Shown: piece after piece, positions 1 through 7,123 of the stretch
Layout of the letters: the number at the start of each line of letters is the position of its first letter
How positions within the stretch are numbered: position 1 is the first letter of the stretch
DNA from: Bryobacterales bacterium
Lineage (GTDB): Bacteria > Acidobacteriota > Terriglobia > Bryobacterales > Bryobacteraceae
Direction: 5' to 3'
Assembly: GCA_003163855.1 (NCBI GenBank)
Contig: PLRJ01000208.1
Span: forward strand, 1-39,725
Length of the DNA: 39,725 nucleotides
Notes under the pieces: generated by a model
Told to the model about the DNA's origin: nothing
Seen by the model: only the letters and a program-made list of their open reading frames with translations
Databases searched by the model: none
Position numbers and translations under genes: made by a program

Positions 1-362
1 TGCTGAAGCGCGGAGTTCAAGTTCTTCTCCAGGATCATCGCCGGGCAAGGTTTTAAGAGAAAACGGAAAATCTGCCCCTGGTTCACAGCCGCGCCTGCGG
101 CCTTGGTATCCGCTTCGCCCGTCAACAGCATGCGAACCGATTCCGGGCGCACGTGCGCCACTTGTGCTAGAAACTCGACCCCGTTCATGCCCGGCATGCG
201 ATAGTCCGAGACGATCACCGCGATACTTGGATCTGCATTCAGCTTTTCAAGCGCGCTCGCTCCGGCGGGAGCCGTCTCGACTTGGAATCGGCCCCTGAAC
301 ATTCGCTGAAAGCCGCTGAGAATGTTCGGGTCATCATCAACAAACAGGATTTTTTCATTCAT
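1..362 (-). CDS. Response regulator receiver protein (3' part outside window)
   Basis: This is the N-terminal 120 codons of a response regulator that runs off the left edge of the window. Read from an ATG at 362, it begins MNEKILFVDDDPNIL, which supplies the acidic pocket. It then has the phosphoacceptor motif SDYRMPGMNG, and near the window edge the conserved lysine in FRFLLKPCP. Together these form a complete receiver fold. The output domain, if there is one, lies outside the window. Receivers with this VDDDPNIL...LKPC signature are often followed by HD-GYP or other signalling domains, but that cannot be judged here. The gene is divergent from the receiver gene that starts at 474, with 111 bases between them. 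No convincing ribosome-binding site is visible upstream of the ATG. Confidence 0.85.
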   Translation of the reverse strand, partial: MNEKILFVDDDPNILSGFQRMFRGRFQVETAPAGASALEKLNADPSIAVIVSDYRMPGMNGVEFLAQVAHVRPESVRMLLTGEADTKAAGAAVNQGQIFRFLLKPCPAMILEKNLNSALQ

Positions 363-462
363 GCGAGTGGAGCTAGAGGCTAATCGGTAGAATGGCCGCT
401 CCGACTTTAGCCCTCACCTGGTCTATCTTAAAGATTCCCAAAACTCGGGCCGATAAGCATGT

Positions 463-467
463 AGGAG
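463..467 (+). promoter_or_regulatory. Shine-Dalgarno AGGAG that fixes a TTG start
   Basis: AGGAG lies six bases upstream of the TTG at 474. It supports the rare start codon for the receiver protein, because no in-frame ATG is available near the conserved N-terminus (MIRILFVDD). Confidence 0.6.
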
Positions 468-473
468 CAGGGT

Positions 474-836
474 TTGATTCGCATCCTTTTTGTCGATGAC
501 GAACCGCGCGTTCTTGATGGGCTTCGTCGAACCTTGCGCCCCATGCGGGACAAGTGGGAAATGTCTTTCGTAGACGGCGGGAAAAAGGCTTTGGAGCGCT
601 TAGCTGAACAGTCTTTCGACGTGCTGGTCACCGATATGCAGATGCCGGAAGTTGATGGCCGGGCGCTTTTGAGTGCCGCTTCGGGTAAGTATCCTGAGAT
701 GTCTCGCATCGTCCTTTCTGGCCAATCCAGTGCCGAGGCTGAGGTACGCGCCAATGGCCTGGCGCATTCCTACCTGACCAAGCCCTGTGGCATGCAGGAT
801 TTGACGTTAGTCGTCGACAGGCTTCTGCCTGCCTAA
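474..836 (+). CDS. Single-domain response regulator (receiver only)
   Basis: A 120-residue stand-alone receiver domain. The acidic pair D8-D9 is in ILFVDDEP, the phosphoacceptor D54 is in VTDMQMPEVDG, the serine of the IVLSG motif is near residue 78, and the conserved lysine is in YLTKPCG near residue 103. There is no DNA-binding or enzymatic output domain, so it probably passes phosphate or acts by protein-protein contact. Translation starts at TTG, supported by AGGAG at the right spacing. Its 3' end overlaps by four bases the 3' end of the convergent MHYT histidine kinase, which makes that kinase the obvious candidate partner. The pairing is inferred from position only. Confidence 0.88.
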   Translation: MIRILFVDDEPRVLDGLRRTLRPMRDKWEMSFVDGGKKALERLAEQSFDVLVTDMQMPEVDGRALLSAASGKYPEMSRIVLSGQSSAEAEVRANGLAHSYLTKPCGMQDLTLVVDRLLPA

Positions 837-3253
837 GCTGAAGATGGCTGGCCGGAGATGGGGATCCGCAGAATGAACGTGGTGCCCTCGTTCTGAACTG
901 TTTCGAAACTGAGCGAGCCGTGATGCTTCTTAACAATTGCGTGACGCGCCAGCGCCAAACCCTGTCCCGATCCCCTTCCCACCTCCTTGGTTGTGAAAAA
1001 GGGGTCAAAGACTTTGTTTCGAATGGAATCAGGAATACCTGTCCCGTTATCGGAGATGCGGATCTCCGCAAAATCGCCCGCGCGTTCGGTGGAAACTCGG
1101 ATTAAGCCCGTGTCGGCACTGCGTTTAGCATCGCTAATTGCATGGGCCGCATTGACAACCAGATTGACTACGGCCTGGTTGATCTCGCCCACCAGGCAGT
1201 AGACAGGCGGAAGATCAGGTTCAAACGCAGTCTCTAAATGGGCCACATATTTGTATTCATTCCGACAAACCGCGAGAGTGTTGCCGATCGCACGATTCAG
1301 ATCTATGGGCGCCTTTTCATCCTGCCCGGGATGCGCGAACTCTTTCATGGCACGCACGATCTGCGCTACTCGTTCCAGGCCATCCACAGACTGATTGATC
1401 GCCTTCGGGATTTCGTCGGCCAGGAAATCCAGGTCTGATTCCTGAATCTTCTGTTCCAGCCGCTCCACAGCCACAGGCAACAGGCCGGTGGGTTTTATCG
1501 ATTCCAGAAGCTTGTTATAACCGGCCAGCACTTCCTGCAGAGTCAGAAACGATTCAGACAGAAAACGGCAGTTGTCGCTGACATATTGGACCGGCGTGTT
1601 AATCTCATGCGCGACGCCAGCCGCCAGTTGGCCAATCGACTCGAGCTTTTGCGCCTGGAACAACTGGCCTTCAAGATTTCTTCTCTCTTCCATCTCGAGC
1701 TTAAGGCTGGCATTGGCTTCAGTGAGTTCCCTGGTCTTCTCCGCAAGCGATATCTCCATCAATTTTTTTCGCGTGATATCGCGCGAGATACCAAGAGTGC
1801 CGATAATTTCTCCGTCCGCGTTGTGCATCGGCATCTTAGAGGTTGTCACCCACGACATCCGGCCATCGGGCCATTTCTCCCGTTCTTCCAAGTCAAGAAC
1901 GGGCTCGCCGCTATCCATTATTTTCTGTTCCATGGCCAGCGCTGCTTTAGCGTGCGCCTCTTCGAAGAAGTCGCGGTCGGTTAAACCAACCGCCTCCTCG
2001 GGCGCGTTCAACTTGAATAACAAAGCCATGGCTCGATTGATCTGGACGAAGCGGCTTTTGTCGTCCTTGAAAAAGATATAGTCGGGCGTCGAGTTCATCA
2101 GGGCCTCAAAGTACCTTCGTTGCTCCAGCAATTCGTTCTGCAGCAACTTGGTGGCGCCTATGTCGTGCGCCACGCCGGTCAGTTCCACCGACCCTTGTGA
2201 AGATTCCGCAGCCTGAAGGTACGTTCGGAGCCACACGGTGCGCTCGTCGGCGCGTACAAAGCGATGCTCAAACTCTACCGGCTTTAACAGTTCAATTGCC
2301 TGCCGGCAGAAGAACTGGACCAGTTGCCGGTCGTCAGGATAGGAGTTTTCCTCCAGAAACTGAGGATTTGCCACCCAGTCCGACATAGGAAAGCCCAGCA
2401 GGATCTCGGCATTCCTATTCACGAAAGTGAACTTCATTGAGGTGCAGTTGCGCTGCCACAAGATTGCCTGGATCGATTCCACCAGTTGGCTGTTTCTTCT
2501 TTCAACGGACTGTAGCAGCAGATCCTGGGCGGAGAGACGTCGATCCACTACAACCAGAAGTATGATTAGCCCAAGCACCAGGATGGACGCTAGAGCAAAA
2601 TCCGAAAGTCCCAGCATGCTCAAGCTAACGGAGTTATCCAGGTTTATGATCTCGAAGTTTGGCGTGAAGCTCACCGCGCCCATGCCCGCATAGTGCATGC
2701 CGGGAACTGCTAGTCCCAGCAGCAGCACACCCGCGGGCCTGCGGAATGGCGACTGTTCCTCGCTCCCCTTAATCTGGAAGATCAGGCCCGTCGCGGCAAT
2801 TGAGATTAGTATGGCCAAGGTAATGGAAAGCATCACCAAGCCAGGCCGCCAGTCCCACTCGGCAGGCATGCGCAGAGCGCCCATTCCCACGTAATGCATG
2901 GTGGCGACGCCGCTGCCTATGCACGTGCCTGCGATGCAGGTTCGAATCCTGCTTGGATCCGAACGGCAGGCGACGGAGAGTCCGAGATAGGAAGCGGCAA
3001 TCGCGGTAAAGAGCGAAAGTACGACGGTAGGGACGTGGTAAGCCGTCTGTATCGGCAGCGTCAAAGCCAGCATGCCGACATAGTGCATGGACCACATGCC
3101 AATGCCGAGGGAGGAAGCCCCGCCGGCAAGCCAAATGGAACGGACGCGCCCCGAAGTCTGCGTTACCCGCGAAGCCAGTTCGACGGCGACGAAAGCCGAA
3201 AGAGTAGATAGGACTAAGGAAAGAGCAATTAGCGGTGCGCTATAAGAAGGCAT
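833..3253 (-). CDS. MHYT-domain PAS sensor histidine kinase
   Basis: An 806-residue membrane-bound sensor kinase. The first ~240 residues are a seven-helix MHYT sensor with its three signature motifs at about 56-59, 119-122 and 186-189 (MHYVGM, MHYVGM, MHYAGM). In that family the motifs are proposed to bind copper and sense a gas such as O2, CO or NO. Two PAS regions follow (about 255-370 and 380-500; the second ends in GISRDIT), then a coiled coil. The transmitter starts with GVAHEINTPVQY, giving phosphorylated H549. The ATPase part has an NGTGIP G1 box, an FDPFFTTK F box and a GSGQGLAL G2 box. It carries no receiver, so it must signal to a separate regulator; the receiver genes at 474 and 362 are adjacent. 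The ATG at 3253 directly precedes the first hydrophobic helix. No clear Shine-Dalgarno is visible. Confidence 0.93.
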   Translation of the reverse strand: MPSYSAPLIALSLVLSTLSAFVAVELASRVTQTSGRVRSIWLAGGASSLGIGMWSMHYVGMLALTLPIQTAYHVPTVVLSLFTAIAASYLGLSVACRSDPSRIRTCIAGTCIGSGVATMHYVGMGALRMPAEWDWRPGLVMLSITLAILISIAATGLIFQIKGSEEQSPFRRPAGVLLLGLAVPGMHYAGMGAVSFTPNFEIINLDNSVSLSMLGLSDFALASILVLGLIILLVVVDRRLSAQDLLLQSVERRNSQLVESIQAILWQRNCTSMKFTFVNRNAEILLGFPMSDWVANPQFLEENSYPDDRQLVQFFCRQAIELLKPVEFEHRFVRADERTVWLRTYLQAAESSQGSVELTGVAHDIGATKLLQNELLEQRRYFEALMNSTPDYIFFKDDKSRFVQINRAMALLFKLNAPEEAVGLTDRDFFEEAHAKAALAMEQKIMDSGEPVLDLEEREKWPDGRMSWVTTSKMPMHNADGEIIGTLGISRDITRKKLMEISLAEKTRELTEANASLKLEMEERRNLEGQLFQAQKLESIGQLAAGVAHEINTPVQYVSDNCRFLSESFLTLQEVLAGYNKLLESIKPTGLLPVAVERLEQKIQESDLDFLADEIPKAINQSVDGLERVAQIVRAMKEFAHPGQDEKAPIDLNRAIGNTLAVCRNEYKYVAHLETAFEPDLPPVYCLVGEINQAVVNLVVNAAHAISDAKRSADTGLIRVSTERAGDFAEIRISDNGTGIPDSIRNKVFDPFFTTKEVGRGSGQGLALARHAIVKKHHGSLSFETVQNEGTTFILRIPISGQPSSA

Positions 3254-3378
3254 TAGTGAAAACGAAACGACGCGCCGTAGTAACAGTCACTCAGCAACTG
3301 TTTCGCGTCTCACCAGATTTCCCTGACTTTTATGGCTTCAACCACGCCTGTGGGGCAAAACGCTTGGGCGGAGCACTT

Positions 3379-3435
3379 GAACCAGGCAAGAATGGTGACC
3401 GCTCTCAAAACCGGGTGCACGGCGAAGAGATTTCG
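3379..3435 (+). repeat. Degraded second copy of the sigma-gene 5' end
   Basis: This stretch matches the start of the sigma-factor-like gene at about 7127-7182: by hand alignment about 49 of 58 columns are identical, with two one-base indels. It carries an ATG at 3392 opening M-V-T-A-L-K-T-G, which parallels M-A-T-S-V-K-T-G in the intact gene. One missing base then shifts the frame, and HGEEIS continues in the neighbouring frame. Similarity ends abruptly after 3435. The rest of the 322-base gap between the kinase start (3253) and the NADAR gene (3576) shows nothing recognisable. It is read as a remnant of a paralogous gene, not an active one. Confidence 0.6.
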
Positions 3436-3575
3436 AGAAATACTCTTTCTCCGGGTAGTTCGCCTCCGCGGAACCAGCCGGCACACCTGGATAGAGAGGT
3501 ATCAACGTCCGGAGCAATTCCACCTGCGGCGAACCAAGCAATCCGAATCAGAACCAGTTTCATAGCCTGCTTAGT

Positions 3576-4247
3576 CTATCGTCCGCCCTTCTGGAGTTCG
3601 CGTCGAATCTCCATCCAGATTTTGAAATAGGCCCACTCCGGTGGGACATTGATTTCTTGTTTATGATCCGGCAGCAGCATCAGATCGCCGGTTGAAAGCA
3701 AGACCTGACGCACCGCCGGGTTCTGCTCAAGTTTCGCCCGCATCGCGTCAACAATCAAGCGATAATGATCACCCTTTTTCATAGAACGGTACGGCATGCG
3801 CTGACCCTCAAACGTGACCCAGTCGATGCCAAGCTTGCGCATGTTGTCTTCAGCCATATCACCTGCCGCTTTGGCTTGAAATGCCGTCATCTGCGCTACA
3901 TCTGTCCGTTTACATGGCCACCTTAGAATCGCCGCCTGAGCCCTTGGATCGCTCGGTCCTTCGGGATATAACATCATCTGCCAAAAACCTTCGACACTGG
4001 CGTAATGTCCGCCGCGATAGGTGAAAGGAGTAGCCGCAAAGTTCGAGAGAATGCCCAGTTCATTACGCTTAGAAAGAATGACTTCGCCGGGTTTTGCGGC
4101 CTGCGGGAGAATTTCCCAATCTGGCTTGTGCGGGTCGTGCACGGGCGTCCACCAGTGTGCCGGATACTTGCTCGCGATCTTTGAATCTTGAGCCGCGGTC
4201 AGCAGCGCCATAGCTGGCGCCAGGATGATGATTAGTTTGCAAAACAC
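3576..4247 (-). CDS. Exported NADAR-domain (YbiA-like, DUF1768) protein
   Basis: The core reads as a NADAR domain: ELGILSNFAATPFTYRGGHY, then a conserved SVEGFWQMM, and a C-terminal half with YRLIVDAMRAKLEQNP and LLSTGDLMLLP. NADAR proteins are N-glycosidases acting on ribosylated small molecules (YbiA: riboflavin-pathway intermediates) or on ADP-ribosylated substrates. Here the domain follows a hydrophobic stretch (LIIILAPAMALLTAAQ) that looks like a signal peptide, unlike cytosolic YbiA. The longest frame opens at ATG 4301, which would overlap the divergent PadR gene. A GTG at 4247, preceded by an AGGAAG-like site, gives a compact signal peptide (MFCKLIIIL...) and leaves room for the palindrome at 4292-4305, so it is preferred. 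Length is then 223 residues. Substrate unknown. Confidence 0.75.
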   Translation of the reverse strand: MFCKLIIILAPAMALLTAAQDSKIASKYPAHWWTPVHDPHKPDWEILPQAAKPGEVILSKRNELGILSNFAATPFTYRGGHYASVEGFWQMMLYPEGPSDPRAQAAILRWPCKRTDVAQMTAFQAKAAGDMAEDNMRKLGIDWVTFEGQRMPYRSMKKGDHYRLIVDAMRAKLEQNPAVRQVLLSTGDLMLLPDHKQEINVPPEWAYFKIWMEIRRELQKGGR

Positions 4248-4291
4248 TCTCTCATATCTTTCTTCCTTGACAAGCACGATCTCCCTTCTTA

Positions 4292-4305
4292 TCCTATGCA
4301 TAGGA
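4292..4305. promoter_or_regulatory. Perfect 14-bp palindrome, candidate PadR operator
   Basis: TCCTATGCATAGGA is a perfect inverted repeat lying in the 72-base space between the preferred divergent starts at 4247 and 4320, and just before the PadR ribosome-binding site. PadR-family repressors usually bind palindromes in their own promoter, so this is the natural operator for both directions. The site is seen in the sequence; its use by this PadR is inferred. Confidence 0.55.
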
Positions 4306-4309
4306 ATGC

Positions 4310-4313
4310 GAGG
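4310..4313 (+). promoter_or_regulatory. Shine-Dalgarno GAGG that fixes a GTG start
   Basis: GAGG lies six bases before the GTG at 4320. It makes GTG (protein MNFKGTLPTLIL...) a better PadR start than the upstream ATG at 4296, which lies inside the palindrome and has no ribosome-binding site. Confidence 0.55.
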
Positions 4314-4319
4314 TATCTA

Positions 4320-4631
4320 GTGAATTTCAAGGGAACCCTGCCCACACTCATTTTGCACGCATTAGCGCATGAACAAAGCCACGGCTATCTTATCGCTCAA
4401 CAAATCAAAGAGCGTTCGCAAGGCGTTCTCGATTTTAAAGAGGGAACTCTCTATCCAGCTCTTCACAAGCTAGAAAACGAAGGCTTGGTGGAGTCGTTTG
4501 AATCTGTTGAGAATGGCCGCTCGCGACGTTACTACCGGATTACGAAAGCCGGACGAGTGGCTCTGGCCAAAGACCGAGCCGAATGGCGGGAAATTTCACA
4601 AGCTGTAACGATGATTCTGGGAAAGGCATAG
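4320..4631 (+). CDS. PadR-family transcriptional regulator
   Basis: A compact 103-residue PadR winged-helix repressor. It shows the family's opening (GTLPTLILHALAHEQSHGY), the wing/recognition region FKEGTLYPALHKLENEGLV and the wing end SRRYYRITKAGR. It lacks the long C-terminal dimerisation coiled coil of PadR-s1-type proteins, as is usual for the short class. The start is set at GTG 4320 (GAGG, six bases spacing) rather than ATG 4296. It is followed after three bases by a HAAS-domain membrane protein, a very common acidobacterial pairing. The same promoter region serves the divergent NADAR gene, which is therefore a likely target. The effector is unknown. Confidence 0.9.
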   Translation: MNFKGTLPTLILHALAHEQSHGYLIAQQIKERSQGVLDFKEGTLYPALHKLENEGLVESFESVENGRSRRYYRITKAGRVALAKDRAEWREISQAVTMILGKA

Positions 4632-4634
4632 TCT

Positions 4635-5270
4635 ATGACGTCATTAGAAACATGGTTGGATCAAGCAACGCGGCATCTATCAATGGATTCAGCCGCTCAG
4701 GTGCGACGCGAGATTCTGGAGCATTATGAGTCGGCGCTAGAGCCTGCTGTCAGCGGCGGCAGATCGGCCAAGGATGCAGACCAAATGGCCATGGCCGCCC
4801 TGGGCGATGCCAAACTTGCGAACCGCCAGTATCGAAGGGTCCTCTTAACTTCGGCGGAAGCCAGAGTGCTCGGCGATAGCAAGCGGGAAGCCGGCTTTGT
4901 TTGTTCGCGCGGACGCGTGCGGCCTCTATTATTGGCAATCTCGCTGGCCGCGATGGTCGCAGCTATCGGAACACTTGTTACTCGCTTCACCGATGTAGCT
5001 TGCGCTTTCCTGGTGGTGGCGATGGGAACAGGTTTTCTATTTGCCGCACCCATTCTGCCTGTTTACACACCCTTGCGCGCGCGTGTTTTCCGCTGCTTGA
5101 AATGGCTCGTGTTGCTGAGTGCGCTTGGTTTTGTGTACGGTCCCAATACGCTGAAATGGTCCTGGCTGTTGTTCTCGTGCCTCGGACCGCTGCTTTGGGC
5201 CGAATGGACCCGTTTCTCCATCCGGCGGAAACTGCCTATCGCGCAGTGGTCCAGACATTTGTATCTTTAA
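4635..5270 (+). CDS. PadR-associated HAAS-domain membrane protein
   Basis: A 211-residue protein. The N-terminal ~65 residues form a helical HAAS-like domain (LETWLDQATRHL, VRREILEHYESAL, MAMAALGDAKLANRQYRR), the type that pairs with PadR regulators. About four or five hydrophobic segments follow in residues 95-200 (for example LLLAISLAAMVAAIG and ACAFLVVAMGTGFLFAAP). The ATG lies three bases after the PadR stop, with GGGAAAGG in the ribosome-binding position, so the two genes are one transcript. The likely role is a membrane partner that senses or transmits a signal to the PadR protein. The signal and any direct interaction are not shown by the sequence. Confidence 0.8.
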   Translation: MTSLETWLDQATRHLSMDSAAQVRREILEHYESALEPAVSGGRSAKDADQMAMAALGDAKLANRQYRRVLLTSAEARVLGDSKREAGFVCSRGRVRPLLLAISLAAMVAAIGTLVTRFTDVACAFLVVAMGTGFLFAAPILPVYTPLRARVFRCLKWLVLLSALGFVYGPNTLKWSWLLFSCLGPLLWAEWTRFSIRRKLPIAQWSRHLYL

Positions 5271-5315
5271 CCCGGCCAGACCTGCGGTTATAGTTCATTC
5301 TGCCGATTAGGTGGC

Positions 5316-5441
5316 ATGGGCAATACCGTCGTATTCACGTTTTGGCTCTTAGCAGTCGGTTGCGCATTGCTGGCTTATGTGGCGCGACGCCGCAGGAGAA
5401 CTACATCTGCAGATTGCGTGCCGAAAGACAAGACCGTCTGA
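5316..5441 (+). CDS. Possible 41-residue single-pass membrane protein
   Basis: A short ORF downstream of the PadR/HAAS pair starting MGNTVVFTFWLLAVGCALLAY. It has one hydrophobic helix of about 19 residues, then an arginine run (ARRRRR) and a polar tail. This is the positive-inside pattern of a small inner-membrane protein. An AGG lies four bases before the ATG. It follows the HAAS gene by 45 bases on the same strand, so it could be the third cistron. No family is recognised. An accidental ORF cannot be excluded, but the helix-plus-arginine layout is unlikely for random sequence. Confidence 0.4.
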   Translation: MGNTVVFTFWLLAVGCALLAYVARRRRRTTSADCVPKDKTV

Positions 5442-5464
5442 AAATGCGCTCTCTGTTCCCTGGG

Positions 5465-5923
5465 TTACTGAGTGGCGGGCCGATTTCCGCCAACGCTCGC
5501 CACAACGCCCCAGATTTCATTTCCAATCATGTCGCGCGAGGCGCCAGTGTTTTCCAGAACCGCCTGCATTCTGTCTCCCCAGTGCTTCTTGAACAGCGAT
5601 TGATACTCAAGGTTGTTGTAGGCACTCATGTCGGTGAAGGCAATGATGGTGATGTGGTCGTAGTTGTGGGCGCCGACGTACAAGGGTTCGAGGGCCGCCC
5701 AGGATTTGATGATGCCGCTTTTAACCAGGTCCTGATGGATGGTGGCCCAGTCGCCTCGTTCCAAGGCCATGGGATCTTGCCCGGGCCGGCTCTTCATGAA
5801 AGAGATGTTGTATTACTTTCTCTTCGGTTCCATCGGTCCCTGCGCCCTAGTTTGGGTGAGCGGGACCAGCGTGCCGAGCATGAAGCAAACGGCGCAACTG
5901 GCAATCAATGATCGGTGTTTCAT
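5465..5923 (-). pseudogene. Secreted hypothetical protein interrupted by in-frame TAA
   Basis: A full-length reading frame of 152 codons is broken by one TAA at 5813-5815. The start at 5923 is excellent: GGAGGT, five bases, ATG, then a signal peptide (MKHRSLIASCAVCFMLGTLV...RAQG). After the stop the same frame resumes without any shift (YNISFMKSRPGQDPMALERG) and continues as a small secreted alpha/beta-type domain with IHQDLVKSGIIKSW and HITIIAFTDM. The pattern resembles small secreted proteins found widely in Acidobacteria, but no named family is claimed. The single nonsense codon sits between the signal peptide and the mature domain, so the product is either lost, made from an internal ATG (5797) without export, or the base is a sequencing error. 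It lies upstream of and co-directional with the DUF1080 gene region. Confidence 0.65.
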
Positions 5924-5928
5924 TTACT

Positions 5929-5934
5929 ACCTCC
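5929..5934 (-). promoter_or_regulatory. Consensus Shine-Dalgarno GGAGGT before an interrupted gene
   Basis: Read on the minus strand, GGAGGT is followed by AGTAA and ATG (5923). The near-perfect site shows that the signal-peptide part of the interrupted gene is a true start and that 5797 is not the original one. Confidence 0.65.
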
Positions 5935-5974
5935 AGATAGGGTGAAAATTTATAACGGAAGTAACGCAATCTTC

Positions 5975-6850
5975 TCAATTAAACTTCCGCAGCCAGATAT
6001 CGCGCACAGAAATTTTGCACGGCTGGCTTTCGATCTCAAACCCAATCAAACCGGCCTGATTATTAACCGAGTCGCTGTTGTCATCAATGAAAACCGCCAT
6101 CAACTGGCCGTTCATAATGTGCATCATAATGCCGCCGCGCGCAATGATCTCGTAGTCGTTCCACTCGTTGACCTTTACATAGCCGCCTAATGCCTGCTTG
6201 TCGCCGATATTGGCAACCAGGCGATTACTTTGGCCGGGCAGCGCCTCGGTCACCTGACCGCGATAGGCAAGTATGCCCTGCATCGTATTTTCCGAATACC
6301 ACTGGCCTGTATAACCTGCATGCCGATCGTTTACCGGAAACCAGAAATCTGCCTGCGGACCGGTCATCATGAACTTCAGATCGTAAGGGGGCACGCCCTT
6401 AGGCTGCGGCCGCGTCCACGGTAGCCCAGTGACGCTCCGGTATTGAATACCGCCACCGCCGCCCTTTTCGATTTTCATCTGCAGCTTCAAATCGAAGTCG
6501 CGGGCCTTGTCGCGGCGATAAACAATGTAGTTATTGCCCTTGGGCTTGCCTTCCAAGGTCTCGCCCACCATCTCGCCGTTTTCGACTCGCCAAATACTCG
6601 GGTCCGCGTCCCAGCCGCTGAAATCCTTGCCGTTGAATATCTGCGTGAAACCTGAGTGCTCCTCGATATCGTACGGAGCGGGATCGTGGAACTTCGGCAT
6701 CCCCGGGAATTTTTCTCCATTCGAGCCGGTTTGTGGAGGCTGGGCGGCGGGAGACTCAAGCGCGGGGGGCACAGACTGAGGCATGAACGGCGGTACGACG
6801 ACAAGACAAACAATTGTGAACGCGGCCTTTTGAAAAAACAAGTGAGACAT
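5975..6850 (-). CDS. Secreted DUF1080 (3-keto-disaccharide hydrolase family) protein
   Basis: A DUF1080/LamG-like protein of about 291 residues. The signal peptide is MSHLFFQKAAFTIVCLVVV, followed by a proline-rich spacer. The domain then opens with the typical FTQIFNGKDFSGWD, IWRVENGEMVGE and YIVYRRDKARDFDLKLQMK, and ends with LIGFEIESQPCKISVRDIWLRKF. Members hydrolyse 3-keto-glycosides or bind carbohydrate in the periplasm; the exact substrate here is unknown. The longest frame begins at 7060, but the added 70 residues look like upstream non-coding sequence, so the ATG at 6850 with the signal peptide is chosen (AGGA is nine bases upstream). The interrupted secreted gene lies just downstream of this gene on the same strand. 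Confidence 0.88.
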   Translation of the reverse strand: MSHLFFQKAAFTIVCLVVVPPFMPQSVPPALESPAAQPPQTGSNGEKFPGMPKFHDPAPYDIEEHSGFTQIFNGKDFSGWDADPSIWRVENGEMVGETLEGKPKGNNYIVYRRDKARDFDLKLQMKIEKGGGGGIQYRSVTGLPWTRPQPKGVPPYDLKFMMTGPQADFWFPVNDRHAGYTGQWYSENTMQGILAYRGQVTEALPGQSNRLVANIGDKQALGGYVKVNEWNDYEIIARGGIMMHIMNGQLMAVFIDDNSDSVNNQAGLIGFEIESQPCKISVRDIWLRKFN

Positions 6851-7123
6851 TTCTGCATTCCTGCCAGACCACTGCAGTTTATCTTTTCCACGTGCCCGGG
6901 TCCATGCTCTGATTTGCGTGCTAGGCTCAACGACACTTACGATGCGGCGAAATTCACGCGCACTATACGCCGGAAAATACGCTTTACTTATTGTGCGGTG
7001 TCGTTCCAATGCAGGTTTACTCAGGCAGTTCCGCCTCGTGCTTAGGTCTAGCCTTTGCAATGCCGTAAAATGTCAGGACACCGAGACTACGCGACCGGCT
7101 GGCAAGGCGCTTAGCGGCAGTAA

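Noticed and set aside
1572-2081. 169-codon plus-strand ORF inside the MHYT kinase
   Set aside because: Low-complexity Ser/Leu/Arg shadow of the kinase reading frame with no motif and no ribosome-binding site.
3235-3630. 131-codon plus-strand ORF between kinase and NADAR genes
   Set aside because: Only the short HGEEIS part resembles the sigma gene start; the remainder shows no domain and it overlaps the real 3' end of the NADAR gene.
5342-5911. 189-codon plus-strand ORF over the interrupted secreted gene
   Set aside because: It lies antisense to a gene with a consensus start and signal peptide, and has no recognisable domain.
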